Shown one piece after another: positions 46,105 through 60,400 of a DNA stretch of 64,000 nucleotides. The DNA comes from Yamagishiella unicocca (Eukaryota > Chlorophyta > Chlorophyceae > Chlamydomonadales > Volvocaceae), in NCBI GenBank assembly GCA_003116995.1, contig BDSL01000095.1, positions 124,001 to 188,000 of the forward strand, in the 5' to 3' direction. Made by a program: the position numbers and the translations under genes. A model generated the notes under the pieces. That model was not told the DNA's origin. It ran no database searches and was given only the letters and a program-made list of their open reading frames with translations. Position 1 is the stretch's first letter; every line of letters starts with the position of its first letter.

Positions 46105-48833
46105 ATGAGCCAAACATACCAACGGACGCAGCCCGATCCTTGTTGCGACTGCGAATATGGGTCAACGGAGCATGACGTAAGTGACTGTGTGAGCCCCAAC
46201 CCTGGGTTATTTGCCAGACGTCGGAGTGGGTTGCCATGAATTGACGCAGGGTGACGAATCGGCCATGCTGGGCGCACGAGATAGGGCCTTTCAAATTGGC
46301 TTTGACCGCGGTGTGGCTGACGGCCTCCCATCCTCCTGTAACCCAAAACACATGCGCAGGAGTTCGAGCTGTCTTTGCGGCGTACCCAGAACTACCATGC
46401 AGCCGGGTCGACGCAGCACTACAGCCAGCACCGCCACGAGCTTCTCCTTGCCACAGCCGCAGCAGCGGCCCTGGACAACGACACCGTCGCCGTTGCTACA
46501 TCGACGGCGGAGGCCTGGGATGCCTCTGTTGCCCATGCGAGCGCCTTCGGGGGCTCTACAGCAACCGTGCTGTTGCCGCCAGTCCTGGAGGGCCAGGGCT
46601 CCAACCAGCCGGGCAGCCTGGCGATGATTGCCGCGGCCAACGCGGCTTCAGACCTGTACGGTCGTCAGCAGGCTCTGCTCCAGTCAGTCGACTTCCACTG
46701 CCATCCTCTGCCGACGCTGCCTGCCGTCTCCTGCGGCCCGGCGCAGACGCCCGAGCTGCAGATGGGCGGCGGAGGCGGCGGGGTCGCCTATGTGGTTAAC
46801 ACTAGTGTCGTGGACGACGGCACCACGCCGCCGATGCAGGCCGGCCTACCGCTGTTCCCCATCTTCACGCAAGGGAGAGCACGGCGGGTGAGTCACGTGC
46901 TCGTGATCGGTATGCGCACCGGGGTCGGCTGGCTGGGGGCGAGGTAGGATGCAGCCTGCCGGCGCCGTTCCTAGCCCCTTTCCATCCGCGCGACGGAGGC
47001 AGTCTTCCAGGACTGCGCTCAGCTTGTTGTTGGCTTGCAAATTTGAATCTCCAAAGTGTTGGGAGGCGCGTGGGACCCGCCGTCTCCCATGAACCCTCGA
47101 GTGACCCTGGGGCGGTGCAGCCCTTTTCGATCACTGTTCATGGGCGCGCTCCTAACCCCTCCCAATCCCCATCCCTGCGCAGCGGCCAATTTATCTCATC
47201 CGTCATGGAGAGTCGGAGTACAACCTGGCGTGCAAGGGGCGTGGAGGCTTCGGCGAGCCAAGCGACATCTTTGACGCGCGGCTGACGGCAACGGGCGAGA
47301 AGCAGGTGAGGAGGACGTTCCCGTCCTGCACACAGGCTCTCAGGCCCGTCCAGTGTAATTACCTGGCAGCCCTGGCGCACAGATGGCCAACCTGCGCGTG
47401 CTTCCACATTCTAGATCCATACGGCTATCCTAAAGCCCAGCCGCAGGCTCATTAGGCGGCTCCAGGCCTGGGTTATTTATTCAGTTCTCCACCTGGTTCT
47501 ACCTGTGTTCATGACTACTGGCCAAACTCCCCACGTACAAGCGACATGAATCACTATCCCTACTGCTATCCTTCTTCTCCGCAGGCTCGGGGGCTCCGGC
47601 CGCAGCTGCTCGACCTGATGCAGCAGCATGGCGACCCGCTGTTTATCGTATCGCCGCTGTCTCGGGCCATCGAGACGTTCCTGCACATGCTGCCAGACCC
47701 GGAGCGCCTGCGGGTGTGCCCGCAAACGCCTCCGCCGGGGCAACAGCCGGCGTCAGAACAGCGGCAGCAAGGGGCGGCAGCGGCGGGTAGCACTTGCACC
47801 ACGGGGCTTGCGGCCAAGCCGCTCAGCATGGTCATCTGCCCGTGAGTATGCCGCTGAACCTGTGCAGACCGAACCAGCCGGCAGCGACGTGAAGACGCGG
47901 GATTCCTTACCATCGTGCAACGGCACTTGGGTGTTGCATGGGTCACCGTCCTCATGGGTCACCGTCCTCGCCTGCCTCCTACCCCGATGACGATCACCTA
48001 CCGGGCTCGTCACCACCGCGGACAATGTCCCTCGTCCCTCCACAGGTTCCTGGCGGAGTTCCTGTTGACTTCTGGCGATGTGGGCCGGTCAAGATCTGCC
48101 CTGATCGAGAGCTATCCCCAGGTGGGTGCTGCTACGGATTTCAGGGCGGACGCGCCCGCGTGGTTGCGTGACTCCGTTCGGTAGCCTGCTGAGTCAGGCC
48201 ACTGGTGGGCAGCTAGTGTGCCGGTGGGGCCGACCTTATGGGCATGATGACGGTGGCGGCGAAGCACTCGGGAAGCGCGCTTCACGTGTCGACCTGGTTG
48301 CCTGGATCGGTCGCCTGGGTACGTGGGCGCAGGTTGCTGAGCAGCTGCGCAAGGGGCTGGACAAGGAGCGCTGGTGGTACGAGAACGCGAGCCGGGGTCC
48401 CAACTGCGCCACCAGCAGGATGTTGACCAGTACTGAACCCGACAAGTCTTCCAAGGTGTGTCTCAGAGGTCCCCTTGTGCTATCGGCCTTGTCATACGCA
48501 GGAAGGGGTTGCGACTCGGCGGGACACGGGCTTGTGGTCATGGTGTGTGGGGGCTATGCTACACGATGAATGCGGCGTATTGTGCCCCTCTGTGTGTCTT
48601 GTAAGTAAGGAAGGCACGTTGCTTGTTTTTACGGTACTACAGCGCCTTGTTGATGCTAAAGAGGCAGCTCACTTCCGTCCCCCGTGCAGGCCCGGGTGGA
48701 CCGCTTCCGTCAGTTCGTATTCTCCCAGACCCACCGTCCAATCGTGGTGGTGGGCCACGCCAACTTCTTCAGGACCCTTACGCACGACAGCCACTACATG
48801 AGCAACTGCCAGATGATGACGTGGGCGCCGTGA
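46105..48833 (+). CDS. Histidine phosphatase (phosphoglycerate mutase-like), 7 exons
   Basis: A member of the histidine phosphatase superfamily, in which a His is transiently phosphorylated. Exons 46105-46176, 46360-46887, 47183-47305, 47585-47841, 48046-48121, 48333-48455 and 48690-48833 join in phase to about 440 residues. The catalytic RHG motif is in RPIYLIRHGESEYN. A second conserved motif is in FIVSPLSRAIETF (the arginine of SxxxRAxxT), and the second catalytic His in RPIVVVGHANFFRTLT. The N-terminal 200 residues (AVATSTAEAWDASVAHASAF and a Gly-rich stretch) are unassigned. The insert ERWWYENASRGPN resembles those in algal and fungal uncharacterised members. The frame is open upstream of ATG 46105 without another ATG, so an earlier exon is possible. 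Substrate is unknown; being a true glycolytic mutase is unlikely given the divergent context. Confidence 0.83.
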
Positions 48834-51483
48834 GGCGGCGCATGTTGCCTCCGGCGGTTGCTTCAGTGGGCACAGCGGGCCTGGGCTGGGAGGAGGCGCC
48901 TGCGCAGCCGTTCCGCTGTGGGGTATGCACCTGTTTCGTGAATGCCATACAGGCAGTCCAGGCCAGTATGGCTTGGTCGGAAGCACTGGGGAGCCTGCTT
49001 CTGTCCTTCCGAGGCAGCAGCGCCGCCAGTCATCAGGGAGGGAGGGGGGTGTGTTGCGCCCGTGACGCCCGCGTGGAGGTTGCGACGTGGCGGTGGAGCA
49101 TCATCGCGTGTTGCAAGTTGTAGCCTATTGCGGGAGCGACTCCTCGTTGGCCTGTGCGACTGCGCAGCGCGGCTTGATGTACAACCTTGTGTCTGGCGGC
49201 TTCCTCCTCAAGCAAACGCCAGTGTCAGATTTTAGACTTGTGTGTGTTCGGCGCCATTGCATAGCCAAATAATTTGTCAGTTTTCAAAATGGCGTCCGGG
49301 TGGATTATTTGGTAACCGGCGGGAGTCGTGCCCCATTACAGGCCCGACGTAGAGTCCCTTAGGCGGTGGCCCCATTGGTGGAGCACCTGCAGGGCTTTGA
49401 CCCAAACGAAAGATTTAAGGATACCTAACCTAGTACGTTTTCATGCGTACACTGCTGACGTCATTTTGCAGCGGGTTCCTGTGGGACGCCGCTGTGTGGC
49501 CGCGGTGTGCGCTAGATGGCCTATTGCCTGCCGATACCGGCCGCAAGCCATGTGAGTGACGTGAGGTGTGTGTTAGTGCCCATTTTTTGGCCCTCAGTGG
49601 TCTCGAGCGAATTTCTAGATGCCTTCGTGCAAACTCCTTCATGACCACGTTTAACTCCCTATCCGAGGGGTTTGACACATCGCTTGCCATATTTATTTTA
49701 CATCTGAACGCGAATCGTAAAGAGTCTTAGTAACACAGCCCATAGCCCTTCTTTTCTAATCTTAACTTTTTTTAACCCCCCTGTAATTTGTAGTAGCGCC
49801 CACCGTCAGGCCAGTTGAGTCGTAGTCCGATGTTCTCTTTGTCTTGAATTGGAGTCGAGGAGATCATGGCGATCGGACTTTCATACAGATGAAACGGCGG
49901 TGATGATATGGTGCGGGTAATACCCTTGTTGCGGCCGTTGGTCGGTTTTTGAATGCGCGGTGCATTGGGATCCGAAGGGTGGTTACCGTTGGTGCCAGGG
50001 ATTTGTGTCAGCTCTGACACGCGCTGGCGACCCACGCCACCTGCATTGCTCCGTAACGAGCCGCCGGGTGACGTGCCTATGGCTCACCGACCCATCACCC
50101 TTCTCAAGCATCGCACAACCAAGCAGCCAACATAATGGTACGGCGCAACCAAGGGCAGCCGGCGGTACGGTACAACCATCATTACACCTTAGAGCCCCAC
50201 CGCACAAGCAGTAGCAACATTGTGAAGGACGGCCGGACCACGGAATCATACAAGCTCCAACAGTACAAAGGGTACAAGGTCACAGCGGGGTAGCAGCCCC
50301 TCGGACGTTTACACGTACGCGGTAATACACGGCGCAAACATTTCAACACGAGGCGCCATAGGGCTGCTCGGATCGCCGACCCAACCCCTTATCCGCTCTC
50401 AACTGCTCTCCAGAGCTCCTAGCCCGACGGCAAGCGCAGTGGCCCGCAGGGCCAAGCCCCGCATACACACAGCCGCGAAGCTGTTTGGTGCATAATGAGA
50501 AGCAGCTGCCTGAGCACACGAGCGCGCACCATTAGCCGGCAAAATGCTGGCCATTAAAGTGGCCATTACAATTCTCGCGGGGGGATTCCTCCCTCTCGTG
50601 CACGTCGCGCGATGGCAGTGACAGCCCGCCGTCCGCGCGTGTGCATCTGAACACGCACGCACCTAAATTACAAACGCACACGAGGTGAATGGAGTGCATC
50701 CTCAAAAGGGCGATACGTCCGGCAACCTGGGGGCCTGGCGCCCTCATGCACCCGCGGAAGGTCCGTCAGCCGCAACTTGCCCTTCTTTCGTCGCGGGGGA
50801 ATGCCATATCAACAACTCTTCCATACACGCGCCGCCCTGCAGAGATGACTCTGGGCGGGAGGGCGGGGCGTCGGGCCAACGCCGTGGTGAGGCCGGGGCC
50901 GGCGGGCGGTCCAACATGCAATGCCATGTGGACGGCGCCGGACCAGCACAGTGGGAAGCGTTTTGCCAGTATGGTACAACCCATTAAGCAAACCCCAGCG
51001 GGCCCACAGCCTTCCTCGCGCCCCCAAAAACTGCAGCCGAGGGGCTACTGACCCAATGCCCGCACCGCCGCACGCTGTCGCTGCGCCCTCGAGTTCAAGG
51101 TGCTGCAGCTAGCTCATTAACGCACACACAACAACACTCTACACGCGTCGTTGCCGTATTAACTCGGGGCCGGCCGACCGGCCATGTGCCTCAACTCCAC
51201 CGTATCTCTCCCCGGTCGGCCGCCCGCACCACCACCACCACCACCAGCCGTACTACAATCAATAGTTCCTCACCGTACTACCCGCCATAACCACAACCCC
51301 CACTGAAAGCGGCATCGGAGGGATGGGGCAGCATCTATGCCCAGGGCGCGATAGAGCATCCCGGCTCGGCGCCGCCCTTGCTCGCTCCACCGTCTCCAAC
51401 AACGCGACCCCTCCTCTAAGCGCCGCTCCGGGGTGGCTCTCCCGCCGAGTGCGGACGCCAACGATCTGTGCGCCTGCCGGGCC
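48834..51483. other. Intergenic between convergent phosphatase and pyruvate carboxylase
   Basis: About 2.6 kb with both 3' flanks. TGTAA at 49782-49786 is a distant candidate poly(A) signal for the phosphatase gene. On the minus strand TTACA at about 50566 could serve the carboxylase gene. GC falls around 49560-49900. A short CAC run lies near 51228-51246. No gene is supported. Confidence 0.4.
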
Positions 51484-54400
51484 TTACACCGCCAGCGCCG
51501 GCTCCTTGCCCTCGCTGCTCGACGCGGGCAGCTCGTCATCGTCGCTGTCCCTCGATGACAGAGGGTCCTCGGTGCCCACGTCCTTGGTGTCGATGAACAC
51601 CACCAGGTCGCCCGCGTCCAGGGCGTCGTTGATCTCCACAGCCACCTACAGACGGAGACAGCGAGAGCGATGGGACGGGGAATCGGTAGCGTGTCAGAGC
51701 GCCGCTTTGGTGCAGGGAGGAGGAATGCTGGCGGGCCAGGCACGTATGGCTTGATCAGGCAACCCCTCCCGACGGCCCCCCTCCCACCTGCGTGATGAAT
51801 CCCGCAACGGGTGCGCAGATGGCCGTCTCCATCTTCATGGCGTTCATCACCACCAGCTGCTGGCCAGGCTTGACCTGCGAGCCGGGCTTGACGGACACCT
51901 CGATGATGGTGCCCGCCATGGGCGCGCCCACGCTGCCCAGCACCGCCAGGTCAGCCTTCTCGCGGACCGCCTTCTTGCCCACAATCATCTCGGCCTTCTT
52001 GTCGGTCACCTCCACCACGCGGGGGACACCGTTGGCCTCAAAGAACACCTCGCGCTTGCCTGCAGGTGGGTCGCCAGCGGACGAGGGTGGGTAGCCGAAA
52101 GGCGCCCCCCGGCTCCGCCCCTCCTTACCGCTTCCCCGTTCCCTACCAGGACATGGATTCCCAAGCGACCCAACCCGACCCACCGTTGGGCTGCAGCTCG
52201 CCCATCGCCTTGTACTTGATGTTGGCGCCCACGCCCTTGGCCAGCTCAAACTCGATCTCCTCGTCCTCCTCCAGCGGGTTCAAGAAGGCCCTGCCGAGGT
52301 CCGGAAGCACAGCGGCACGAGGCGGAAGGGCACGGAGGCAAGGTCGGGGAAGGTCGGGGAAGGCGCCAGGCAGAGGCGGCTTCGGTCAGCCGGAAACAAC
52401 GCATTCCCGGAAGTTAACTCAGAGCGTCAAGTCACACCCTTGCACACCCCTCGACTCTTCCGCGCGGGCTGACAGCTGCGACCCCGCCCGCCCGCCCGAC
52501 CTGGTGGGCAGCTTCTCGATCAGGTCGCTGTACTTGAGCGTGTGGGTCATGTACTCGTCAAACACCTTGGGGTAGAGCGCAGCAGAAAGCACGTCGCGGT
52601 TGGTGATGGCGTTGACGCCGTACTTCTCCTTGAGGCGGTACTCCAGGCCAGTGAGGTCCATGGGCCCCAGGCTCGAGCCCGGCCGCCCCTCAATCACGTG
52701 CTTGCCCTTGAGCACCCGCGAGCGCAGGGGCTCTGGGAAGCCGAACGAGGGCTGGCCGAGGTAGCCCTAAGAGGCGGGAGGGGTGCAGGCAGGCAGGGGG
52801 GTGAGGAGCGGTGCGAGGGGGGCAGAGGAGCTTAGCTCTACACCAGGTGCGCGGAGTGGCGCGAGGTGCGCACAAGGCTGGTTCGGCTACCAAATGCTGA
52901 GGCAGGCTAGCCGCTAGTGTCAAAGCTCCCACTCCTTGGTGAAAAACTTGACGTGAGGGCTCAGTTGCGCGCAGTGAGGGCGCAGCACCACGTGGAACAG
53001 CGGCACCAACCAATACACTGCCGCTCGTACGCTGTCTCGCGTCGCCTCGACGCGCCCTCCATTTCCCCCCGGCTTCGCTGCTTGCCTGCATGAACTCCAC
53101 CACCGACGAGGGGAAGGACAGCGACTCTCCCTTGCTGACCAGCGTGTCCTCATCGAGGTTGTTCTGCACCATGAACTGAGCCAGGTCGCCAACCACCTTG
53201 CTGCTGGGGGTCACCTAACGGCGGAGAGGGGACGAAAAGGAGAAACAGGGTGAGATGTTGCTAGCTGCTCTGATATGACTGCGGAGACGGGCTTCAGGAT
53301 TCCCAGGCAAGCCCTGCTGCCCAACACGTCGGCCGCAGACCCCGCGGCTCTTCCCTGAATCCAACCACGCCGAATCTCCAGTCCCACAGCCCCAGGCCCC
53401 ACCTTGACAATGTCCCCGAGCGCCCTGTTAGCACCCGCGTACGCCTTGCAGATCTTATCCCACTCGTCACCCAGGCCCAGGGACATGGCCTGCGGGAGGA
53501 GATGAGGAAGGCGAAGGACGCGGCTGGGTAAGGTTGGCGTTGGAGCGCTTTGGGGCGTTTGAGTGCAGCCGGAAGGACCAGCGCCCGCAAACACTAAGCT
53601 ACACAGCTAGTCCCGCATTTCCATGCGCTTTCTTGTTCCCCTATCTTGCCGGCCACGAAGTACACACAGAGGCGGCCCGGGCCGACACCAGCAGCGCGGG
53701 CAGCTTCCTGTCTATCCTCGGGGGCCCCGGCCTTCCGGCTCATTGCTCAAAACCTCCTCACCCACCCTCCCATCCGGCCCACACCCACCTGGAATTTGAG
53801 GTTGGTGTACTGGCCTCCCGGCATCTCGTGCAGGTACACGTCGCTGCTGACGGCCTTCATGTTGGACTCGAAGGGCGCGTACAGCTCGCGAGTCTGCTCC
53901 CTGTGGCGTGGATGCGCAACGGGGGGAGCGGGGGGGCAGGGGTTGGTAGGCAGGCGGGTGGGTCAGCTCGGGGTGCTCCAGGGGCACCCCTGCGGCACCA
54001 AGCAGCGGCCACCACCAGCACCAAGATGTGCCAGGCGCTACCGAGCCACGCGGCTGCTTCTTTGCTTGCCATGCTCCCCCACCACATCCTCGGCGCAGTG
54101 CCCCCACCCCCCACGGCACCCACCAGTAGGTGCTCATCGAGACCAGCAGCGAGGGGTCTATCCCGGTGTCCAGCTCCGTGCCCGCCAGCGCGTTCACAAT
54201 GGCCCCCATGGACGGCTGGCTGGTGAGGCCGCTCATGCTGTCCACGCAGCAGTCCACCATGTCCGCACCCGCTGCGGCGGCGGCCAGCTGGGTGGCCACA
54301 CCGGTTCCTGACAGGGGGCAGATGGGAGTTGGTGGCAGTGAGGTCGGGGCGCCGCAGGCGATGGCCAACACAACGCCGACGTTCCTGTAGCCCCTTAGCT

Positions 54401-57400
54401 CGTCAACCCCCTTAGCTCCTGCGTCGGCCTGTCCCAATCCCGCAGCCCCCAGCCAACCGTCCTTCACTCCACCCACGCACCCAGCCGAACCACCCACCCG
54501 CGCTGTCGTGCGTGTGCACGTGGATGACGAGGTTGGGGAAGCGCTCCCTCAGCGCCCCCACCAGCAGCGTGGCGGCGCGCGGCTTAAGCAGCCCCGCCAT
54601 GTCCTTGATGGCCAGGGCGTGGCAGCCGTGGGCCACCAGCTTGTCTGCCAGGTCCAGGTAGTAGTCCAGTTGGTACTGCGCAGCGGGGGAGAGAAGAAGG
54701 CCGGGGGGGGGGGAGACGGGTGTTGGGGAGCGAGCTCACGAGCGGGAGGTTGTGAGGAAAGCCCGTGTAGTAGAATATAGGAAGTCGGATAGGCTCACGA
54801 GAGGGAGGAGGATGGGGCAGATCCACCCACCCACCCACCTTGGTCCTGCGCGGGTCCGTGAGGTCTCCCGTGTAGCACAGCGTGGCCTCCACCACTCCGC
54901 CCGCGTCCCGCACCGCGTCCATTCCGAACAGCAGGTTGTCCACGTAGTTGAGCGAGTCGAAGATGCGGAAGATGTCCACCCCGCAGCGAACCGACTCCGC
55001 CACGAACTCGCGGACCACGTTGTCCGGGTAGGAGGTGTAGCCCACCGCGTTGGCGCCGCGGAACAGCATCTAGCGGCGCACGAGCAAGCGGGAAGGAGGC
55101 AGGCGGTAGGTAGGGGGCAAGGGCGAGGAGGACCTGGCGGTGAGGAGTGCGGTGGGGCGCCGCCAGGGACGTCATCCGGCGGGGCGGCGTTTTAGGATTG
55201 GCGGGTGCGGTAACGCAGAGGGATGCCTAGTGGTGACGACGAGGGACTGAACGACGCTGCAGTCCCGGCCAGCCCACGTTGCACCCGGGCCCTGCCCCGT
55301 CACGGCCCTCATGTCAGCCAGTCAGCCAGCCAGCCACGCATCCAGCCACCCACCTGGAATGGCACGTTGGGCACCAGCTCCCTCAGCCGCTCCAGTCGCC
55401 GCCAGGGGCACTCGTGCAGGAATCGCAGCGACACGTCAAAGGTGGCGCCGCCCCACATCTCCAGGGAGCCCGCACCCGCCAGGATGGACGCGGTGCCGGG
55501 GGCCGCCTTGAGCATGTCGTGGGTGCGCATGCGGGTGGCCAGCAGCGACTGGTGGGCATCGCGCCTGGGAAACATGCGGCCGGGGGGGTAGGGTTCAGAG
55601 TTGCGGGAGACACGAGAAACCCTTGGAAATATCACAGCCAGTTTGGATGCACCCATTCGGTGGCGATGGTGGTTCCCCGGCCGTATGGCTGCGTAACGGC
55701 GTTCCGGCCCCCCCCCCGCTCCTCCCCCTCGTCTGCGCCCCGCCCTCCGCGCTGCTCCTCACATGGTGGTGTCCGTGATGAGCAGCCCCTTGTGCGCCCG
55801 CACCGCCTTGGCCCAGCCGTCCGGCCCCTCGCGCGTCAGCACGTCCCGCCAGCCGGTCAGCTGGCTGGTCTGCAGGTGCTCCGGAACGGCCAGGGCGGGC
55901 GGCACGAACTTGGACGGTGGCAAGCCGATGGCTCCCGGGTGGTCCGGGCCGTTGACGACCATGTCTTTGTGCGCGGGGCGGCGGCAGGGAGGAGAGGGGG
56001 AAGGAAGTAAGGGCGTGTTTCGCAACCACATTCGCACAGAAGCAGCCTGGGTGCCAGCTGCGTGTCAGCGCCCTCTTCGGCTGTCGGCCTTTACATCGGG
56101 CCCCGCCCCGTCCTGGAGGTCATGCGGGGCCTTACCCGCAAGGTACGACAGCAGCTTGGAAGAGCGCAGCGAGCCGTGGCGCTCGAAGTTGAAGAGGTCG
56201 CGCTGGTTCTTCTCGATGAAGAAGGTGGTGGCCTCGCCGGACAGGAAGTCGGGGTGGCGCATCACGTTCTCCAGGAAGGGGATGTTGGTCTTGATGCCGC
56301 GGACCTGCAAGGGCAGCGGCGCAGGCAGGCACGTCCCGGAGGGAGGGAGGGTCAGCGACGGCGGAGGGAGGGCGCCCGGCTGGGGAGGGCGGATCAGGCG
56401 CGCGGCGCGGGGCCTAGACGGGTCGTGGAACCCGTGTCATATGGCGCGGCTGCAGCTTGCGACGCCAGCCCCAGGCCGGGCAGCCCCTCGCGGCCCCGGC
56501 ACCCTCAGCGCCCCGCACCCACCTGGAACTCGCTCAGAGCGCGCTGCATCTTCTGGGTGGCCTGGCGGAAGGTGGGCGCCGAGGCGATCACCTTGGCCAA
56601 CATGGAGTCGTAGTAGCGCGAGATGACGTTGCCGGTGGTCACGGCGCCGTCCATGCGGATGCCGGGGCCGCCGGGCATGCGGTAGGCCTCCAGGCGGCCG
56701 GTGTCGGGCTGCAAGGGGGGGGGAGGGGTGCAAGGAAAACCCGTGTTAAGGCGCGAAGGAGCGAAGGAGGTATGTTCGGGGCCTCGTGGGGTTCAGGGGG
56801 TGTGAGGGAAGGGCCCCTCTATGAGGAGAAGGCCGTGAGCCGGAAACCGTGAGCCGTGTGGACCGGAGTACCAGTCACGAGGGCCACTCTCCGGGGTGAG
56901 GAGGACGGGTGGGCGTTCCCTTCATCCCCCAACCCCCGGCCAGAGGTGCTGGGAATCCTGGCCCGCCCCCTCCGGCCCGCGCACGCTCGTACAGCTCCCA
57001 CCCGACACAGGCGCACAACAGTCGCCGAGAGGCGCACCTGGAAGTTCTGCTCGGGGTCCTCCGAGGTAACACGGCACTGGATCGCAAAGCCGTACACCGG
57101 CGGCACGTCGGCCTGCGTGCCCAGGCCCAGAGAGATCAGGCTGGCACCGCCTGGGTGTCGGGGCGGGGCGGGGGGGGGGGGGCTTCCTTCGGGCACACAT
57201 GACACAGCACCGAGAGGGCATGTACCAGATATATTGAGGAGGGCACGCCCGGCTCTGAGGTGCAGTGCCGTGCAGTTCGATTCGGTGCGGTGCATGGCGG
57301 GAGAGTGCCCTTCCCCCCCCCACACACACAGCGTGCTGTTGGGGCTTCCCCAGGCCGGACAAGGGCGCCCTGCTGGCAGTCCAGGCAGCAAGTTTGGCGC

Positions 57401-60400
57401 CGCTAAGTATGTCTCGCTGCCTTTGGCCCCGGATGGAGCGTTCCTCGTCCGCTGCGTCCGCTGCATCCGCAACTCCTCCTTCCTGCGTTTCGGTCTGTCC
57501 TTCCGCTTGAAGATGCGCCCCCTGGCGCCGCTTCCGCCTGCTGCTGCTCCAGCCAACACGAGCTGTGCCACTGTATCCGCTGCACCGCAAGCTTCATGCT
57601 CCCATGTCGCCGCCGCTGCCGCTGCCGCCAAGGAGTTCCCCGCCGCTGCTGCGGCCCTCAGCAGCTCTCAGCAGCCGCTCCAAGCCGCTGCCGCTGGCCG
57701 CCCAGCCAATCCCACCCCGCTCTTCAAATCAGTCGTGGCGGCGCCGTGGCTGCTGCCTCCCAAGCCTCACTCCGGCTGCGCTCGATCCACATGGCCACTA
57801 GCTCCGGAGGCTCAGCAACTCCGTGGCCGCCTGTGCCGTTGTTGCTGCCACCCACATGTGCCTTTCGAATCACGTCCAAAGCCGCGGCCCCCCATAGGTT
57901 GCCATCTTATGAAGTTGGTCTGGGTCAATCTGGGCCAGGTGGCCCTCACCCCTATGAGGGGTTTCGTTCCTTTCCCTTCCGGCCCCGTGCCATAACCTTA
58001 TTGCTCCGCCCCCTCCGCGCCCGTACGACAGCGCCACCGCCACGCCCCTCCCAGCCTGGCTCCGTTCTGCTCTCACCTGCGATCTTGATCTGGCTCTGCA
58101 CAATGTCAACGCCCGTGATCTCCTCCGTGATGGTGTGCTCCACCTGGGGAGGACGGTGAGAGGTGGCGGCACCAGCACCAGCAGCAAGGGAGCAGCATCA
58201 AGGAGCAGCGGGGGATCATGTCCCATGCCGCGACACACTCCGGCAGGACCCACATCATCCCCTCCTCGGTCGCTCTCCCCGGCATCACAGCAGGCCCCGC
58301 ATCCCACCCCCACGCACCTGCACGCGCGGGTTGACCTCCAGGAAGTAGTGCTTCCCGTCCTTGTCCACCATGAACTCCACCGTGCCGGCGTTGCGATAGC
58401 CCACGTGGCGACACAGCTTCACCGCGTCATCATAAAGCGCGCGGCGGGTGCTGTTGGGCAGCTTGGGCGCGGGCGCAATCTCAACCACCTGGTGGCAGGA
58501 GTTCGGGAGAGTGTTGGGAGAGCGGTCCGGAGGCGCGGCGTTATTCATCATGCATTGGGGGAGCGGGGAAGCCCGCCTTCACACGGGTGTTGAGGCGTCC
58601 AGGCAGAGCGAGCAGCAGCAGCACACCTTCTGGTGGCGGCGCTGTACGGAGCAATCGCGCTCGTACAAGTGCACGACGTTGCCGTAGTGGTCCGCCAAGA
58701 TCTGGATCTCGATGTGCCTGGGCTCCTCCACGTACTTTTCGATGAACATGCGCCCGTCGCCGAACGCCGAGCGAGCCTCATTGGAGGCGCGGATGAAGGC
58801 GTCCGCGATCTCACTCTCTGCGGTGCAGTGCGGTGAAATGCAGGGCGGAGGAGGAGGACTGGGCGAGGGTCGGGTGCTGCCACTCGGCTCGGTTCCGCTG
58901 CGCTGCCACCCAGGCTCCCCGCCTCAGGCCCAAGGCTCCCCGCCTGCCTCCGCCCACGCCATGTGCCTCCTGCTGTCAGCAGATGGCTCAGCGCTCTCCA
59001 TCTCACCCCGTGAGCCCCGGTGACCCAGTGATGGGCCCACCGACCCACATCGCCCCCGACCCATATCGCAGCGGCAGCACAAGCCTGCCGGCCAGATCGC
59101 CCCTATTCCCCTCCCAGCCACTCCCTTCCTCCTGCCCCCACTCCCGACTGCGCGCGCGGGCCGCTCACCATGCCGTACGACGCGCATACCCCTGCCGCCA
59201 CCTCCCATGGCCGCCTTCAGAATCACTGGATAGCCGTACTCGGTCGCAAACACCTTGGCCTCGTCGGGGGACGTCAGCGGCTGGTTGGTGCCGGGTACCA
59301 CCGACACACCGCACGCCAGGGCGGCACGGCGGGCGGCGGTCTTATCGCCCATGGACTGACGGGCGGGGAGGAAAGCGGGAGAGGGAAGGGCTTCAGGCGT
59401 TGCGGGACTGGCTGGCGTGCCTGGGGTTGGGTGGAGACGGGGATCGACACCGGACCATGGACCGTGGCTTGTTAGGCTATGGGTGCAATATGGGGCTCGG
59501 TGAGAGCTGGCGTTATTGAAACCGTATCCGGTTCTAACCTCGCAGGTTTGGAGTTTCAAAACGCGAGAAGAGGGGTCCAATTGTCAGAGGCATACCAAGG
59601 TATGTCTACCATGTCGTCCAAAGCACGTATCGCAGTCCGACCGGCCGTTTGGCCCCCAACCCCCATCGGGCAACCCAGTCCACTCGCACACAGAGCGCCG
59701 GCACCCTCCCTCCCTCCCCATCCCATCCCGGGGTGCTTAGACCCCCAAAGCGTGAGCACATCGAGCCGCCCTCTGACAACAGCTGCATGGCCTTCACCAC
59801 CTCGCCCAGGACCCTGGACCTCCCAGCCCCCCGTCCCTACGACCAAACAGGACCGGTTGCAACACCTCCCCTACTTCGTCCTCCCCGCCTGGCCCCGCCG
59901 CTCCCTGTTCACCTGGCCCCTCGCGTCCACCCCGACCCACTTCCCAGATCCCAGCGCTGCGACACCGGTCCAACACGCGCAGGCGGCTACCAGCGCATCC
60001 CCCCTTTCATGCACCACATGGCATATCCCTGCCCGCTGGAGGACCCGCTCCAGGTATCCACGCCGCTGCCATCCGCTTCCCTACCCGGAAGCCCTGTCCA
60101 TTTCGCTACATGGCAGCCCCAGCCCCTGCCCCATGCCCAGCCCCCTCGTCCATCCCTTCCTATCCATCTAATCCTGCCTATACCGAACCAGTCGCCGGAC
60201 GCCCACCCTCCCAGCCGGGGCACCCCTGCCTCGGCCCCGCTGCCGAGCCACCACTTTCAGGCGGTGTCCTGACCCACATGCCACAAGCTCACCGCCTTTC
60301 TAGCTTCCTCCCATCCTTCCCCCTCCGACCTATGCGTGGTGCAGTGCAGCTTTCCGTCATTCGGTGTAATCCTCAGCTCTTTCTGTTGGTGATGCAGCTA

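Noticed and set aside
51482..51488. TGTAA overlapping the pyruvate carboxylase stop as its poly(A) signal
   Set aside because: It would leave almost no 3' UTR; a chance match of a five-base word formed by GTG-TAA is more likely.
57155..58070. A separate + strand gene inside the pyruvate carboxylase span (56856-57995 frame)
   Set aside because: It crosses carboxylase exons in antisense and has no recognisable motif; the region is a 926-base intron of the carboxylase.
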